DNA of 64,000 bases from Lachnospiraceae bacterium MD308 (GCA_000403475.2 KE159796.1:3570-67569), one strand, 5' to 3'; shown: positions 44,474 through 54,254, numbered from the stretch's first letter. Notes: generated by a model from the letters alone, not told the origin. A program made the numbers and translations.

Positions 44474-46234
44474 TTGGCAGGGCAGAAATTAGAAAATCTT
44501 TTAAATCTGGCGCTTGACGCCACGGAGGATGAGAGGGAGAAGTCATTGCAGCTGGAGACAGGGTATAATCCGATTGAGAGAACCTGGGAGCTGATTGTAA
44601 AATATTCAGGGAATCTTGATGCAGCCAGGGAGCTTGCGGAACGGGTGACGGAACTGATGAATGAATATGCGGTAATAACTATCCGGGAATCCCGCATAGG
44701 AGAGCTGACGGCACTGTCTCAGATTGAATATGTAGAAAAACCGAAAAGATTATATTTTCAAGCAGTAGAGGGAAGGCGGGTGTCCTGCATTGATTCAGTG
44801 CAGGACGGCCGTTTTTCTTTGTATGGACAGGGTGTTTTGGTCGCGGTGATTGATTCGGGCATCGATTATACGTTGGCGGATTTCCGAAATGATGACGGAA
44901 CCACGAGGATACGCTCGCTCTGGGATCAGTCGCTTCGCCCAAGGGAGGGGGAGAGAGCGCCGGATGGATACGGCATCGGTGTGGAGTATACGAAAGAGAG
45001 GCTTGACGAGGCGCTGAAAGCCCAGACTCCGGTGCAGCGGGCGGAGCTTGTGGCGACAAGAGATACGTCCGGACATGGAACGGCGGTGGCGGGAATCGCC
45101 GCAGGAAACGGCAGAGGGGCGGGAGAAGACTACCGCCGCTATGCGGGCGTGGCGCCGGAAAGCGGGCTTTTGGTTGTAAAGCTTGGGAATCCCACAGGAG
45201 ATGGATTTCCACGGACAACGGAGCTTATGATGGGGATTGATTATGTGGTCAGAAAGGCGCTGGAGTACCGAATGCCGGTGGCGGTGAATATCAGCTTTGG
45301 GAACACTTACGGCTCCCATGACGGAACATCGCTTTTGGAGAGGTTTATCGACGATATCTCGAACGTGTGGAAGAGCTGCATCTGCATTGGAACAGGAAAT
45401 GAGGCGGCCAGCGCGGGCCATGTGTCCGGGCGGCTTACGGACGAGGGGGAGAGGGTCATAGAGCTTGCTGTCCAGGAAGGGCAGCCGTCACTGAACATAC
45501 AGATCTGGAAGGAATATGTGGATCTGGTAGATATATCCATCATTTCGCCGTCAGGAATCCGGATCGGCCCGGTGCAGGAAATCCTTGGAGCCCAGCGGTA
45601 CGTGGCAGGACAGACAGAGATTCTTTTGTATTATGGGGAACCAAGTCCCTATAGCGTGGCGCAGGAAATCTATATCGATATGATTCCGAGGGAGAGCTAC
45701 ATAAACGGCGGAGTGTGGCGGATCGTGCTGATACCAAGGAATATCGTATCCGGGGAATTCCAGATGTGGCTGCCAAGCGAGGGAGTGCTCAACCGGGGAA
45801 CGGGATTCTTATATCCGACGGATAATATGACCCTTACGATACCGTCAACGGCGAGACGGGTGATATCCGTGGGGGCGTATAACGGGCTGACATTTGCTTA
45901 TGCAGACTTTTCCGGACGGGGGTCTCTGTCGCGATGGGGGGAGAATATCGTTAAGCCGGACATCGTGGCGCCGGGAGTAGATATCACAACCGTGACAGCA
46001 GGCGGCGGGTATGCGGCGGTGAGCGGAACGTCGTTTGCAACGCCCTTTGCGGCGGGCGGGGCGGCGCTCATGATGGAGTGGGGGATTGTAAGAAATAACG
46101 ATCCCTATTTGTATGGGGAGAAGGTGAAAGCGTATTTGAGACGCGGGGCGAGGGAGTTTCCTGGATTTACAGAGTATCCGAATCCGTTAGTAGGGTATGG
46201 GGCGTTATGTGTGAGGGAGAGTATACCAGTGTGA
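44474..46234 (+). CDS. S8-family (subtilisin-like) serine peptidase, Clostridia type
   Basis: 586 residues from TTG 44474 (ACGGAGC upstream). The catalytic triad is Asp127 in VIDSGID, His201 in DTSGHGTAVAG, and Ser520 in SGTSFATPF. A large beta-rich insert (about 330-460) separates His and Ser regions, as in the Csp and related clostridial S8 peptidases. The N-terminal 100 residues resemble a prodomain. There is no signal peptide, so it is cytosolic or exported otherwise. All three catalytic residues are present. Substrate unknown. Confidence 0.88.
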   Translation: MAGQKLENLLNLALDATEDEREKSLQLETGYNPIERTWELIVKYSGNLDAARELAERVTELMNEYAVITIRESRIGELTALSQIEYVEKPKRLYFQAVEGRRVSCIDSVQDGRFSLYGQGVLVAVIDSGIDYTLADFRNDDGTTRIRSLWDQSLRPREGERAPDGYGIGVEYTKERLDEALKAQTPVQRAELVATRDTSGHGTAVAGIAAGNGRGAGEDYRRYAGVAPESGLLVVKLGNPTGDGFPRTTELMMGIDYVVRKALEYRMPVAVNISFGNTYGSHDGTSLLERFIDDISNVWKSCICIGTGNEAASAGHVSGRLTDEGERVIELAVQEGQPSLNIQIWKEYVDLVDISIISPSGIRIGPVQEILGAQRYVAGQTEILLYYGEPSPYSVAQEIYIDMIPRESYINGGVWRIVLIPRNIVSGEFQMWLPSEGVLNRGTGFLYPTDNMTLTIPSTARRVISVGAYNGLTFAYADFSGRGSLSRWGENIVKPDIVAPGVDITTVTAGGGYAAVSGTSFATPFAAGGAALMMEWGIVRNNDPYLYGEKVKAYLRRGAREFPGFTEYPNPLVGYGALCVRESIPV

Positions 46235-46308
46235 ATTAAATTATTGGATTGAGGAAGTTGCTCAGATGTGATAAAATTCAATATAAACTATGTGAGTTAA
46301 AGATAGGA

Positions 46309-47331
46309 ATGGATGGGAGAAACGTGTTGGATACAGTAGAAAAAATTAGCGCTATAAAAGATAAGCAATATACTATTATAATTCATTCAAAAGAATATCA
46401 GCAACTTCTGGAAGGGATGAGTAGGCGTATTGTCAACAAATCAAAGATAGCACCTAATGGTACAAAAGGGTGCTTTGTAATGCGTAAAGAGGAAAAAATT
46501 TATCCGGAACATTTCAGTGATTTATCTTCCTCACAGTTAGATAGGTTTATACAGTATGCGATACGCTTAAACTTAAAGGCGTTGAATTCAAAAAATTTGG
46601 TAGATAGTTTTTGTAATTCTCCTGAAAATGATGGTATAGCTTTTCAATTAGTCAAGGTATTGTATCAAAATTTATCAGATTTTATGATTCCGAAAACAAA
46701 AATGCTTTATAATGAATGGAAAGAACTTTTTCGCCTTGCACATGATACACAAAGCGATTCATCGAAACAGCAGGCAATGATAAACAGAAAACAATCTTTA
46801 GAAAGTTTGTTAGAAGTAACATTGGATGGAAATAATGAAGAATATTGTGCTTTGTTTGCTTTACAAACAGCCTATGCAATTATTGTTAAAATTGTTGCAT
46901 ACAGGATTGTAAGTATAGTGCGTTACAAGTCCTCCTTTATAGATTTTGAAAGACTTGTAGGGATTGAATCGGAAGCAATGAGACAACATTTATCGTCTCT
47001 TGAAGAGGGGGCAGTGTTTCGCGATTATGGGATAACAAATTTGCTGGAAGGAGATTTCTTTTCATGGTATACATCGAAAGGTCAATGGACAGATGCAATT
47101 GCAAAGAAACTTTCGGATGTATTTAGAATGTTGAATATGTATTCTGATAAAGCAGTTTTAAATACAGGTTCCGGGTCATCCGATTTTTTTAAGGAACTAT
47201 ATCAAGGAATGATTCCATCAGCAGTTCGCCATTCATTAGGTGAATATTATACTAAGCAATGGCTGGCAAGTCAGGTTGTTAAAGACGCATTAGAGCAAGT
47301 AAATATAAGTAATTGGAGAGGTTTAGAGTAG
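46309..47331 (+). pseudogene. N-terminal fragment of a DNA methylase / type IIG-like restriction enzyme
   Basis: About 340 residues. The last 30 (PSAVRHSLGEYYTKQWLASQVVKDAL, then NWRGLE) match the segment that precedes SAM motif I in N6-adenine methylases of type IIG/PglX-like enzymes, where NWRGLDP.CGSG would follow. The frame stops exactly there, and motifs I and IV (NPPY) are missing. The next frame is the tail of an unrelated ATPase gene. I read this as a deletion joint that removed most of the methylase. The start is uncertain (ATG 46309, or TTG 46327 with GGAG upstream). Confidence 0.65.
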
Positions 47332-48692
47332 ACTATGACATTCAAAAATTAAATGAACTTCTATGCGTACCGTTTGATTTTTGCGTTCCAACTGTGAAAG
47401 CAGAAATAGAAAAAATACAGTGTATAGATTTTAAAGGCAGAGAGAATCATGTGATTTTGATGCATATAGAACCAAGCATGGAAGTGCATGCAAATCAGGC
47501 AGATGAAGTTTTCATGCGTGTGGGGGATAAGTCAAAGAAACTTACGTTTGAAGAACGGATGCAGTTGATGTATGACAAAGGAGAAAGATTTTTTGAGGAT
47601 AAACCTGTTCCTGAAGCAGATATAGAAGACATAGATTTAGGTTTGGTGAAAGATTATATTGATCAAATCGGATATTCCAAGACGCCGATGGAATATTTGA
47701 AGGAAAATAAAGGATTTGTAAAAGAAATGAATGGTAAGATACAGATAAGTTCTGCCGCAATATTATTGTTTGGGAAAAATCCACAATTGTATTTCCCGAG
47801 AGCTCGTGTACGATTTATCCGATATGAAGGGAATGAAGAACGAGTCGGCGTAGAGATGAATGTTATAAAGGATGTTATTTTTGAAGGAACCATATTGAAG
47901 ATGATAAAGGATGCCATTGTATATTTGGATACACAAATTAAAGAGAAGACATATTTAGGGGAAAATGGGCTTTTTGTAACAGAAGAGGAATATCCGAAAT
48001 TTGTCCGACAAGAAATTATTGTAAATGCTGTTACACATCGTGATTACAGTATTCGTGGAACAGATATTCAAATAAAGATGTTTGATGGAAGAATTGTTGT
48101 AGAAAGTCCTGGGAAACTACCGGGGCTTGTGAAGACAAATAATATCCGTCATACGCATTTTTCAAGAAACCCTAAAATTGCGGAATTTTTGAAAGCGTAT
48201 AGTTTTGTAAAAGAATATGGTGAGGGTGTTGACCGTATGTGGAAAGAACTTGAAGCGATTGGGTTGCAAGGACCGGAATATAGGATAAATGCTTTTATGT
48301 TGCAGGCAATAATTAGAAATGATACTTTACATGAAACAAAACCGATGTTTGAAAAAGAAAATCATGGCTTGACAATCGGAAAACCACTGTTTGAAGAGAA
48401 AAATCACTGTTTAACTGCTGAAAAACCACTGTTTGAATATAAAGAACCATTGTTTCGTGTTATTGACAAAGCAATTTGCAGTAAAGAATTGACCCCTATT
48501 ATTGCAGGAAATGTGAAAAGAATTGTAGAAACATTTGATTTAAATCAAGTCTTTGGCCGAAAGGAAATAAAAAAGGAATTAGGATATGGTGATTATAAAG
48601 CGGGGAAAGCAATTGAGGCAATGCAGTTGTTAAGTATTGTAATTCATGTAGAGGGAAAGGGCAAAGGAAAATATATTTTAAAAAAATTGTAG
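47313..48692 (+). pseudogene. AlbA/RecG-like ATP-binding protein, N-terminus missing
   Basis: 459 codons from a TTG without a ribosome site. It starts inside the AlbA_2 (Schlafen-like) DNA-binding domain: the normal opening of about 60-80 residues with its ExKxS region is absent, while HIEPSMEVHANQADEVFMRVGDKSKK and ERMQLMYDKGERFFED are present. The GHKL-type ATPase segment EIIVNAVTHRDYSIRGTDIQI and FSRNPKIAEFLK are intact. A C-terminal winged helix follows a linker with repeated KPLFE-type units (48331-48460). Such proteins often sit in defence islands. Confidence 0.7.
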
Positions 48693-48921
48693 GAACGCTT
48701 GAATTTATAGAAGGAAATGTGTTTAGGAGAATGATCCCATTGACGGCTGTTTCTAGTATTGAAGGATATGGGGCAAAAGGGAGTTATTCAGGTTCCACGC
48801 AAAAGGAACATCTGAATTAAAAACGTGTTAAAAATAAATGGATAGGCTACAATAAACAGGACTAATTTTTAGAGCTTATTAATATCGAAATACAGATCCA
48901 ATGATAAGGGGGCAACAGAGT
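48693..48921. other. Intergenic region
   Basis: No gene called. A 29-codon frame beginning at 48733 (MIPLTAVSSIEGYG) has its ribosome-like AGGAG too close to the ATG and is probably debris. Confidence 0.4.
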
Positions 48922-49677
48922 ATGGAACTTGTAAAACTGACACAAGAAAATATTGATCAGGAGCACATCTGCTGTGCCATATCGAGCAATAAGGATATTC
49001 AGGTCATGTCCAAAAAGAACTGGCTGAAGGAGCGGCTGAAAGAGGGACTTGTATTTTTAAAAGGCAATGTCCGGGGGAAATGCTTCATTGAGTATATTCC
49101 GGCGGAATATGCATGGGCGCCCATCAGGGCGGACGGCTATATGTACATCGACTGCCTGTGGGTATCCGGACAGTTCAAAGGGCATGGATACTCGAACCTC
49201 CTGCTGGATGCTTGCATCGAAGACAGTAAAGCGAAAGGAAAAAACGGGCTTGTGCTCCTGTCTTCAAAAAAGAAAATGGGATTTCTTTCTGACCCAAAGT
49301 ATATGAGGTATAAGGGATTTCAGACAGTGGACACAGCAGAGCCTTATTTTGAGCTGATGTACCTGCCCTTTGAGAAGGGAGCTGCGCTTCCCCGTTTCAG
49401 GGATGCTGTGCGCGGGCAGGAAGATATGGAGGAAGGATTCGTGCTGTATTACACAAACCAATGTCCCTTTACGGCGAAGTATGTGCCGATATTAGAGAAT
49501 ATGGCAAAATCCAGAAATGCGGTGTTTCAGTCCATACAGATTCAGACCAGAGAGGATGCGTGGGAGTGCCCTTCGCCCTTTACAACTTTTTCGCTTTTCT
49601 ATGATGGTAAGTTTGTGACCCATGAAATCCTGTCGGAGAAGAAATTCGATAAAATTTTAATAAGTAAGGGACTGTGA
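48922..49677 (+). CDS. GNAT N-acetyltransferase with YoaP-like C-terminal domain
   Basis: 251 residues from ATG 48922 (AAGGGGG upstream). The N-terminal GNAT fold (about 1-140) has the acetyl-CoA loop VSGQFKGHGYSNLLLDACIEDSK. The C-terminal YoaP domain (about 160-250) is thioredoxin-like, with GFVLYYTNQCPFTAKYVPILE and a single Cys. The substrate is unknown. The domain pair is recognised from Firmicutes YoaP proteins. Confidence 0.85.
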   Translation: MELVKLTQENIDQEHICCAISSNKDIQVMSKKNWLKERLKEGLVFLKGNVRGKCFIEYIPAEYAWAPIRADGYMYIDCLWVSGQFKGHGYSNLLLDACIEDSKAKGKNGLVLLSSKKKMGFLSDPKYMRYKGFQTVDTAEPYFELMYLPFEKGAALPRFRDAVRGQEDMEEGFVLYYTNQCPFTAKYVPILENMAKSRNAVFQSIQIQTREDAWECPSPFTTFSLFYDGKFVTHEILSEKKFDKILISKGL

Positions 49678-49951
49678 GCTGACGTTGCAGGAATCAATTA
49701 GACTCAGGAGTCGCTTATTGAAGGAAAGCAGCAGATGATGCAGCCGAATGAGCCGAATAGTAGAAATCAAAAGTATATTGCAGTAAAGTATTAAATGGCT
49801 TAAATAAAAGGGCTGTCAGAAATGAATAATTCTGATGGCTTTTAATAATTAGGGATTAGAGTAAAAGATGTGTGAACGTTATAAAATTAAAAAAGGGTAT
49901 TGACTCTGACGTTATGTAATAGTTTATGCTGTAATTACCACAGAGAAAGAG
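49678..49951. other. Intergenic region with terminator and MerR-type promoter
   Basis: Contains a hairpin at 49812-49843 (GGCTGTCAGAA / TTCTGATGGCT with G-T pairs, then TTT) that should end the GNAT transcript, and the promoter at 49900. Confidence 0.6.
49900..49930 (+). promoter_or_regulatory. MerR/TipA-type promoter with 19-bp spacer
   Basis: TTGACT (49900-49905) and TATGCT (49925-49930) are separated by 19 bp, the over-long spacer that MerR-family activators correct by twisting DNA. The spacer holds a partial dyad (CTGACGTTATGT). It lies just upstream of the MerR gene, so self-activation is expected. Confidence 0.75.
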
Positions 49952-50707
49952 GTGAACAACATGATGACAGTACATGAAGTTAGCAAAATATCGGGAGTAA
50001 GTATACGTGCTCTGCATCACTACGATAAAATTGGACTTCTGCCGGCCACAGAGGTTTCTAACGCAGGATACCGTTTGTATGATGATACATCATTGGAGCG
50101 GTTGCAGCATATTTTGCTATTCAAGGAACTGGAATTTTCGCTGAAAGAAATCAAGGATATTCTGGATAGTCCGGATTTTGATAGAAGCGAAGCCATAGAA
50201 CAGCAGATACAGTTGCTTGAACTTCGAAAGGAACGTTTGCAGAATTTGATTGATCTCGCCTGGGGAATAAAAATGATTGGAGTAAAACATATGAGTTTTG
50301 AAGCGTTTGATACAAGAAAAATTGATGAGTATGCAAAGCAGGCAAAAGAAGCCTGGGGAAAGACAGATGCTTATAAGGAGTATGAGCAGAAATCGGCAGG
50401 GCGCAGTAAGGAGGAGCAGCAGACAATTAATGTTAAGATGATGGAAATTTTTGCTAAATTCGGTAAGATAAAAGACCAGAGTCCAAACGGAGAAGAGGCA
50501 GTAGGTTTGGTAAAGGAGCTGCAGGATTTTATCACTGAGAATTTCTATACTTGTACGGATGAAATTTTATCGGGACTTGGAGCAATGTATGCGGGCGGCG
50601 GTGACTTGACAACCAATATTGATGAGGTTGGGGGAGAAGGAACTGCGGCGTTCGCAGGCGAAGCGATTCAAAGCCTGCAAAAGCTGTTTAGCTGTGATAC
50701 CGAATAG
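49952..50707 (+). CDS. MerR-family regulator with TipAS drug-sensing domain
   Basis: 251 residues. The N-terminal MerR winged helix (TVHEVSKISGVSIRALHHYDKIGLLP to NAGYRLYDD) is followed by a dimerisation coiled coil (about 80-110). The C-terminal TipAS domain (about 130-250) has YKEYEQKSAGRSKEEQQ and TDEILSGLGAMYAGG. TipA-type proteins bind thiopeptides or other drugs and activate their own promoter. No obvious resistance gene is intact downstream. Confidence 0.9.
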   Translation: MNNMMTVHEVSKISGVSIRALHHYDKIGLLPATEVSNAGYRLYDDTSLERLQHILLFKELEFSLKEIKDILDSPDFDRSEAIEQQIQLLELRKERLQNLIDLAWGIKMIGVKHMSFEAFDTRKIDEYAKQAKEAWGKTDAYKEYEQKSAGRSKEEQQTINVKMMEIFAKFGKIKDQSPNGEEAVGLVKELQDFITENFYTCTDEILSGLGAMYAGGGDLTTNIDEVGGEGTAAFAGEAIQSLQKLFSCDTE

Positions 50708-50727
50708 ACAAAAGAAGGTTGATGTAT

Positions 50728-50883
50728 ATGGAGAGTGGAAGAATCAGAATTGTTGCTATTGCGGAAGAGCTGGGAGTAGTATAGACGGTATCGAATGTTA
50801 TTCGTGGAATGACAAAGAAAATATCTGACGAAACTGTGAAATGCGTACAGCAGCTTTTGGAAGAGAGGCGGATTGGAGGAATA
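50728..50883 (+). pseudogene. Fragment of a LacI-type DNA-binding domain
   Basis: From ATG 50728 the frame reads ESGRIRIVAIAEELGVV, then a TAG, then TVSNVIRGMTKKISDETVK and QLLEERR. This is the helix-turn-helix start of a LacI-family regulator with an internal stop and no sugar-binding domain. It ends against the AAC(3)-like gene. It is decayed and non-functional. Confidence 0.75.
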
Positions 50884-50888
50884 ATAAG

Positions 50889-51494
50889 ATGGAAAAAAGG
50901 AAGCTGGTAACTCCGGACGATATTACAACTGCTTTGAAGGATATTGGCGTCCAAAAAGGACAGGCGATTATGGTACATACATCGCTGAGTAGTCTGGGGT
51001 ATGTGTGCGGCGGTGCACAGTCAGTTATTGAAGCGTTACTTGAGAGCGTTGGCGGTGAAGGTACGATTATGATGCCGACACAGTCATGGAAGAATTTAGA
51101 TCCGGTGTCAGGTGTTTACTGGCAGGAGCCGGAGGAATGGTGGCCTGTCATACGTGAATATATACCTGCTTATGACAAACGGATTACGCCGACAAATACA
51201 ATGGGTGTCGTGCCGGAAATGTTCCGTCAGTGGCCGGGGACACTTAGAAGCGCTCACCCTGCAAGGTCAGTAGCGGCATGGGGATGCTATGCGAGGTATC
51301 TGACAGAAAACCATGACCTGTCTGATATTTTTGGAGATAACTCACCTATTGGCAGATTATATAAACTTGATGGATATGTTTTGCTGGTTGGAGTCGGTTA
51401 TGACAAAAATACTTCTCTTCATTTGGCAGATGTAAGGGCTGAATATCCGGGTAAGCATATGGTCATGGAGAAATGCGCCAAAGGGAGCTGGTAG
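50889..51494 (+). pseudogene. AAC(3)-like aminoglycoside N-acetyltransferase, C-terminus missing
   Basis: 201 residues. The fold opens VHTSLSSLGYVCGGAQSVIEALLE and continues MMPTQSWKNLDP, RSAHPARSVAAWG and GVGYDKNTSLHLADVRAEYPG, all typical of antibiotic_NAT family acetyltransferases that use acetyl-CoA. Family members run to about 260-270 residues; here TAG follows soon after VMEKCAKGSW. Out-of-frame codons just after (VDFAVKWIGENRK) may be the remains of the tail. Family name does not prove resistance. Activity is doubtful. Confidence 0.7.
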
Positions 51495-51619
51495 ATTTTG
51501 CTGTGAAATGGATTGGGGAAAACAGAAAATGAAAGAAGTAAGGAATTTAGGGAATTCTTTGCAGGCGTGGTATTCTATAAGAGAAGTTTTTTGTGATTCA
51601 TAGCTTTTGGAGGGGTTAT

Positions 51620-52612
51620 ATGTCTAAGTCGTCAAATCAAAAACTAAAACTTATATATCTTATGAAGATTTTACTGGAACGTACAGATGAGACACATAGT
51701 ATTACTATGCCGGAAATTATAGATGCTTTGGCTGCGTATGGAGTAGGAGCAGAGAGAAAGAGTATCTATAATGATATAGAAAATTTACGATTGTATGGAC
51801 TGGATGTTATAGGTACGCAGGAGAACAGAACTTACTATTATCATATCGGAAATAGACAGTTTGAACTGGCTGAACTGAAACTGCTGGTAGACTCTGTTCA
51901 GTCTGCGAAATTCATAACGGCTAAGAAGTCTAATGAATTGATAAAAAAGATTGAAGGCCTTGCAAGTAAGTATGAGGCGTCACAGCTGCATAGACAGGTA
52001 TTTGTGGCAGGCAGAGTAAAGACAATGAATGAAAGTATTTACTATAATGTGGACAGCATTCACACAGCAATCGCGGAAAATTCGAGAATAACTTTTCAGT
52101 ATTTTCAGTGGAATGTGGATAAAAAAATGGAACTTAGACATAATGGAGAATTGTATGAAGTCAGCCCATGGTCGTTGTCATGGGACGACGAAAATTATTA
52201 TCTGATTGCATATGACAGTGCAGAGGATATTATCAAACATTTTAGAGTGGATAAGATGCTTAATATTAAATCTACTGGAGAAAGACGAGAAGGAAAACAG
52301 GTACTTAAGTCTTTTGATATGGCAGCCTATGCCAGAAAAATGTTCGGAATGTATGGCGGTAAGGAAATGTGGGTGCGAATTGAATGTGATAATTCGTTTG
52401 CCGGAGTAATGATTGACCGTTTTGGAAAAGATGTTTCGATGATTCGCCTGGATGACAAGAGGTTAGTGGTAAATGTCGAGGTCGCAGTAAGCAGACAATT
52501 TCTAGCCTGGATTATTGGATTAGGAGAAGGGGTGACACTTGCAGGCCCTGAGTTCGCAGTTGAGATGATGAACGAGGAAATTGACAGGCTTGTAAAACAG
52601 TATAAAAAATAG
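51620..52612 (+). CDS. WYL-domain transcriptional regulator
   Basis: 330 residues from ATG 51620 (TTGGAGGGG upstream). The N-terminal winged helix (KLIYLMKILLERTDETHSITMPEIIDAL, then ERKSIYNDIENLRLYG) is followed by a WYL domain (ITFQYFQWN, then YEVSPWSLSWDDENYYLIAYD) and a C-terminal WCX extension (GVTLAGPEFAVEMM). WYL regulators often control defence or stress genes through nucleic-acid or nucleotide ligands. A terminator follows, then a small Cys-rich gene and a large unknown gene. Confidence 0.9.
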   Translation: MSKSSNQKLKLIYLMKILLERTDETHSITMPEIIDALAAYGVGAERKSIYNDIENLRLYGLDVIGTQENRTYYYHIGNRQFELAELKLLVDSVQSAKFITAKKSNELIKKIEGLASKYEASQLHRQVFVAGRVKTMNESIYYNVDSIHTAIAENSRITFQYFQWNVDKKMELRHNGELYEVSPWSLSWDDENYYLIAYDSAEDIIKHFRVDKMLNIKSTGERREGKQVLKSFDMAAYARKMFGMYGGKEMWVRIECDNSFAGVMIDRFGKDVSMIRLDDKRLVVNVEVAVSRQFLAWIIGLGEGVTLAGPEFAVEMMNEEIDRLVKQYKK

Positions 52613-52667
52613 CAGAACATAAATTCGCGTTGCAAGGTATGTTTATCGGACACCAAAGTTTTTATAA

Positions 52668-52712
52668 TGAGAACCAGATAAGAGATAATCTTTTTCGGGT
52701 TCTCATTTTTTT
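52668..52712 (+). terminator. Rho-independent terminator after the WYL gene
   Basis: TGAGAACC / GGGTTCTCA stem followed by seven T. Confidence 0.8.
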
Positions 52713-52729
52713 ATAGAAGGAGTGTTGGA

Positions 52730-52846
52730 GTGTCAAGACTGTGGTATTGGATAAGAAAAACTGTATTACATGCAAAAGGGTGTAGAAAATGCTGCGTAGT
52801 ATGCAAGTATTATGAAACTTGTAAAGAGGATGGGGATTTAAGATAA
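52730..52846 (+). CDS. 38-residue Cys-rich protein, probable metal binder
   Basis: From GTG 52730 (AAGGAGTG about 10 bases upstream). The sequence begins MSRLWYWIRKTVLH and contains CRKCCVVCKYYETC, five Cys in a compact cluster like a tiny zinc or iron site. Its stop is 10 bases before the ATG of the next gene, with AGGAGG between, so they form an operon. Function unknown. Confidence 0.6.
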   Translation: MSRLWYWIRKTVLHAKGCRKCCVVCKYYETCKEDGDLR

Positions 52847-52856
52847 GGAGGTGCCT

Positions 52857-54071
52857 ATGAGTGCAGATTCACTTTGTTACATTATGGATTATAGTGGTAA
52901 CTATTTCAGAGTAAATAAGGCAGACCAGTTAGTCGTGGCTGCAGGCGAGAAGGAAGCAACTGTGTTTACATATGCACAGGCAAATAGCAGGGTATGTGTT
53001 GGAAAGAAGTCTTCTTTTTATTGCATGATACCGATAGAAGAGGAAAGGGAGATAGAAATGTCCTGTGAATTATTGAAGGAACTTACCTATGATGAACTTC
53101 AAGAACCAGCCCAGAAAAATGTATCTTCATATGATTTATCAGAGATGGATTGGTCGGAGTATCTGACGCATTTTACTTATGTAGCGTCTGGAATTAAAGA
53201 TTATAGAGATGAACTGGCAAGGAGGCATTCTGATATAGAACAGAAAATCTGCGATATTCTGCATTATGTTGAACTGTGTGAGACAGATGAAGAAGAAGCG
53301 GTTGATTTGGTAGAATTACTAAGGGTATGCCGCGAGAATCGCAGGGATATCAAAGATGAATTGATGCGTATAGAGTATTTTCAGAACAATTTTGGTACGA
53401 GTGCAAATGTGGCGAAGGCTAAACAGGCGTTAAAGAGCATGAAAGGTCTTGAAACAAGAAAATATAAGCCGAGAAAATACGATGAGCTATTCGAGAATTG
53501 CGCTATGAAGGACAGGCACAGAAAAAAAGCGGCTATGGATGTGGAAGATGCAGGAATTGAGAATACAAAAATGAAATATAAAGCGGTGCAGACAATTAAG
53601 GATGTAGGCGGTGAAGATTTTATGATAGAGGAAAGAAAATATACCCCATATGATGGTAAAGAGAATGACTGGCTGGCATTTGCAAGACAGCAGGCGGAAT
53701 TTTACCGCAATGCCGGTCAGTATATTGAAAATCTTCGGATAACGATTAATGAGATTGAGCTGGAGATTGAAGATATTCTGCAAGAAACGGAAGTTGCTAA
53801 TTGTAATGTGGCCCAGGGATATAAGGTATTTAAAAGACTTAAGGAATTGCGGCTTGAAAGAAAAGTAAAATCACAGGAACTCAATTGTCTGTATGCATTA
53901 ACAGATTACATAGATTGTGATGCATTGGCAGATACATGTGAAGGTGCTTTTGCTGAGGTTAAAGAGATTATGAATGTAAAAGATGAAAGTATTGTTATGA
54001 ATGTACAGGTTGTTGGTGACGAGCCAGAACAGATACAGGTAGTTGATACAATGCGGGATATGGTTGGTTAA
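52857..54071 (+). CDS. 404-residue mostly helical protein, function unknown
   Basis: ATG 52857 is chosen (AAGGAGGTG upstream). The N-terminal 75 residues look like a small beta domain (CYIMDYSGNYFRVNKADQLVV, then FTYAQANSRV). The rest is helical with strong heptad patterns (about 110-190 and 290-350), rich in Glu, Lys and Arg, and without membrane segments. It may be a structural or nucleic-acid-associated protein of an accessory island. It follows the WYL regulator and the small Cys-rich gene. I do not recognise it. Confidence 0.65.
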   Translation: MSADSLCYIMDYSGNYFRVNKADQLVVAAGEKEATVFTYAQANSRVCVGKKSSFYCMIPIEEEREIEMSCELLKELTYDELQEPAQKNVSSYDLSEMDWSEYLTHFTYVASGIKDYRDELARRHSDIEQKICDILHYVELCETDEEEAVDLVELLRVCRENRRDIKDELMRIEYFQNNFGTSANVAKAKQALKSMKGLETRKYKPRKYDELFENCAMKDRHRKKAAMDVEDAGIENTKMKYKAVQTIKDVGGEDFMIEERKYTPYDGKENDWLAFARQQAEFYRNAGQYIENLRITINEIELEIEDILQETEVANCNVAQGYKVFKRLKELRLERKVKSQELNCLYALTDYIDCDALADTCEGAFAEVKEIMNVKDESIVMNVQVVGDEPEQIQVVDTMRDMVG

Positions 54072-54089
54072 TGAGGATGTGAACGTTAA

Positions 54090-54254
54090 ATGGATTGCGG
54101 TAGCAGGGAAGAGCATTATGCCGGATATGATATCGACAATGACTGCACAGATGGTATAGATGACGTAATGGATGGGTTTGGAGAACAAGTAAGGATATAC
54201 CGATTTTATCAAGTAATTATCCCGCCTTTAATCATCTTCAGTCCTGTATTCTAG
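54090..54254 (+). CDS. 54-residue acidic protein, function unknown
   Basis: Starts MDCGSREEHYAGYDIDNDCTDG, is acidic at first and hydrophobic at the end. It has only a weak GAGGATG ribosome site about 15 bases upstream, and its 3' end overlaps the convergent XRE gene by 27 bases. The last 15 residues may be a read-through into an antisense region after damage. Tentative. Confidence 0.3.
   Translation: MDCGSREEHYAGYDIDNDCTDGIDDVMDGFGEQVRIYRFYQVIIPPLIIFSPVF

Noticed and set aside
48733-48822. 29-codon ORF after the AlbA-like gene
   Set aside because: Ribosome-like AGGAG is only one base from the ATG, with no conservation signal that I can judge.
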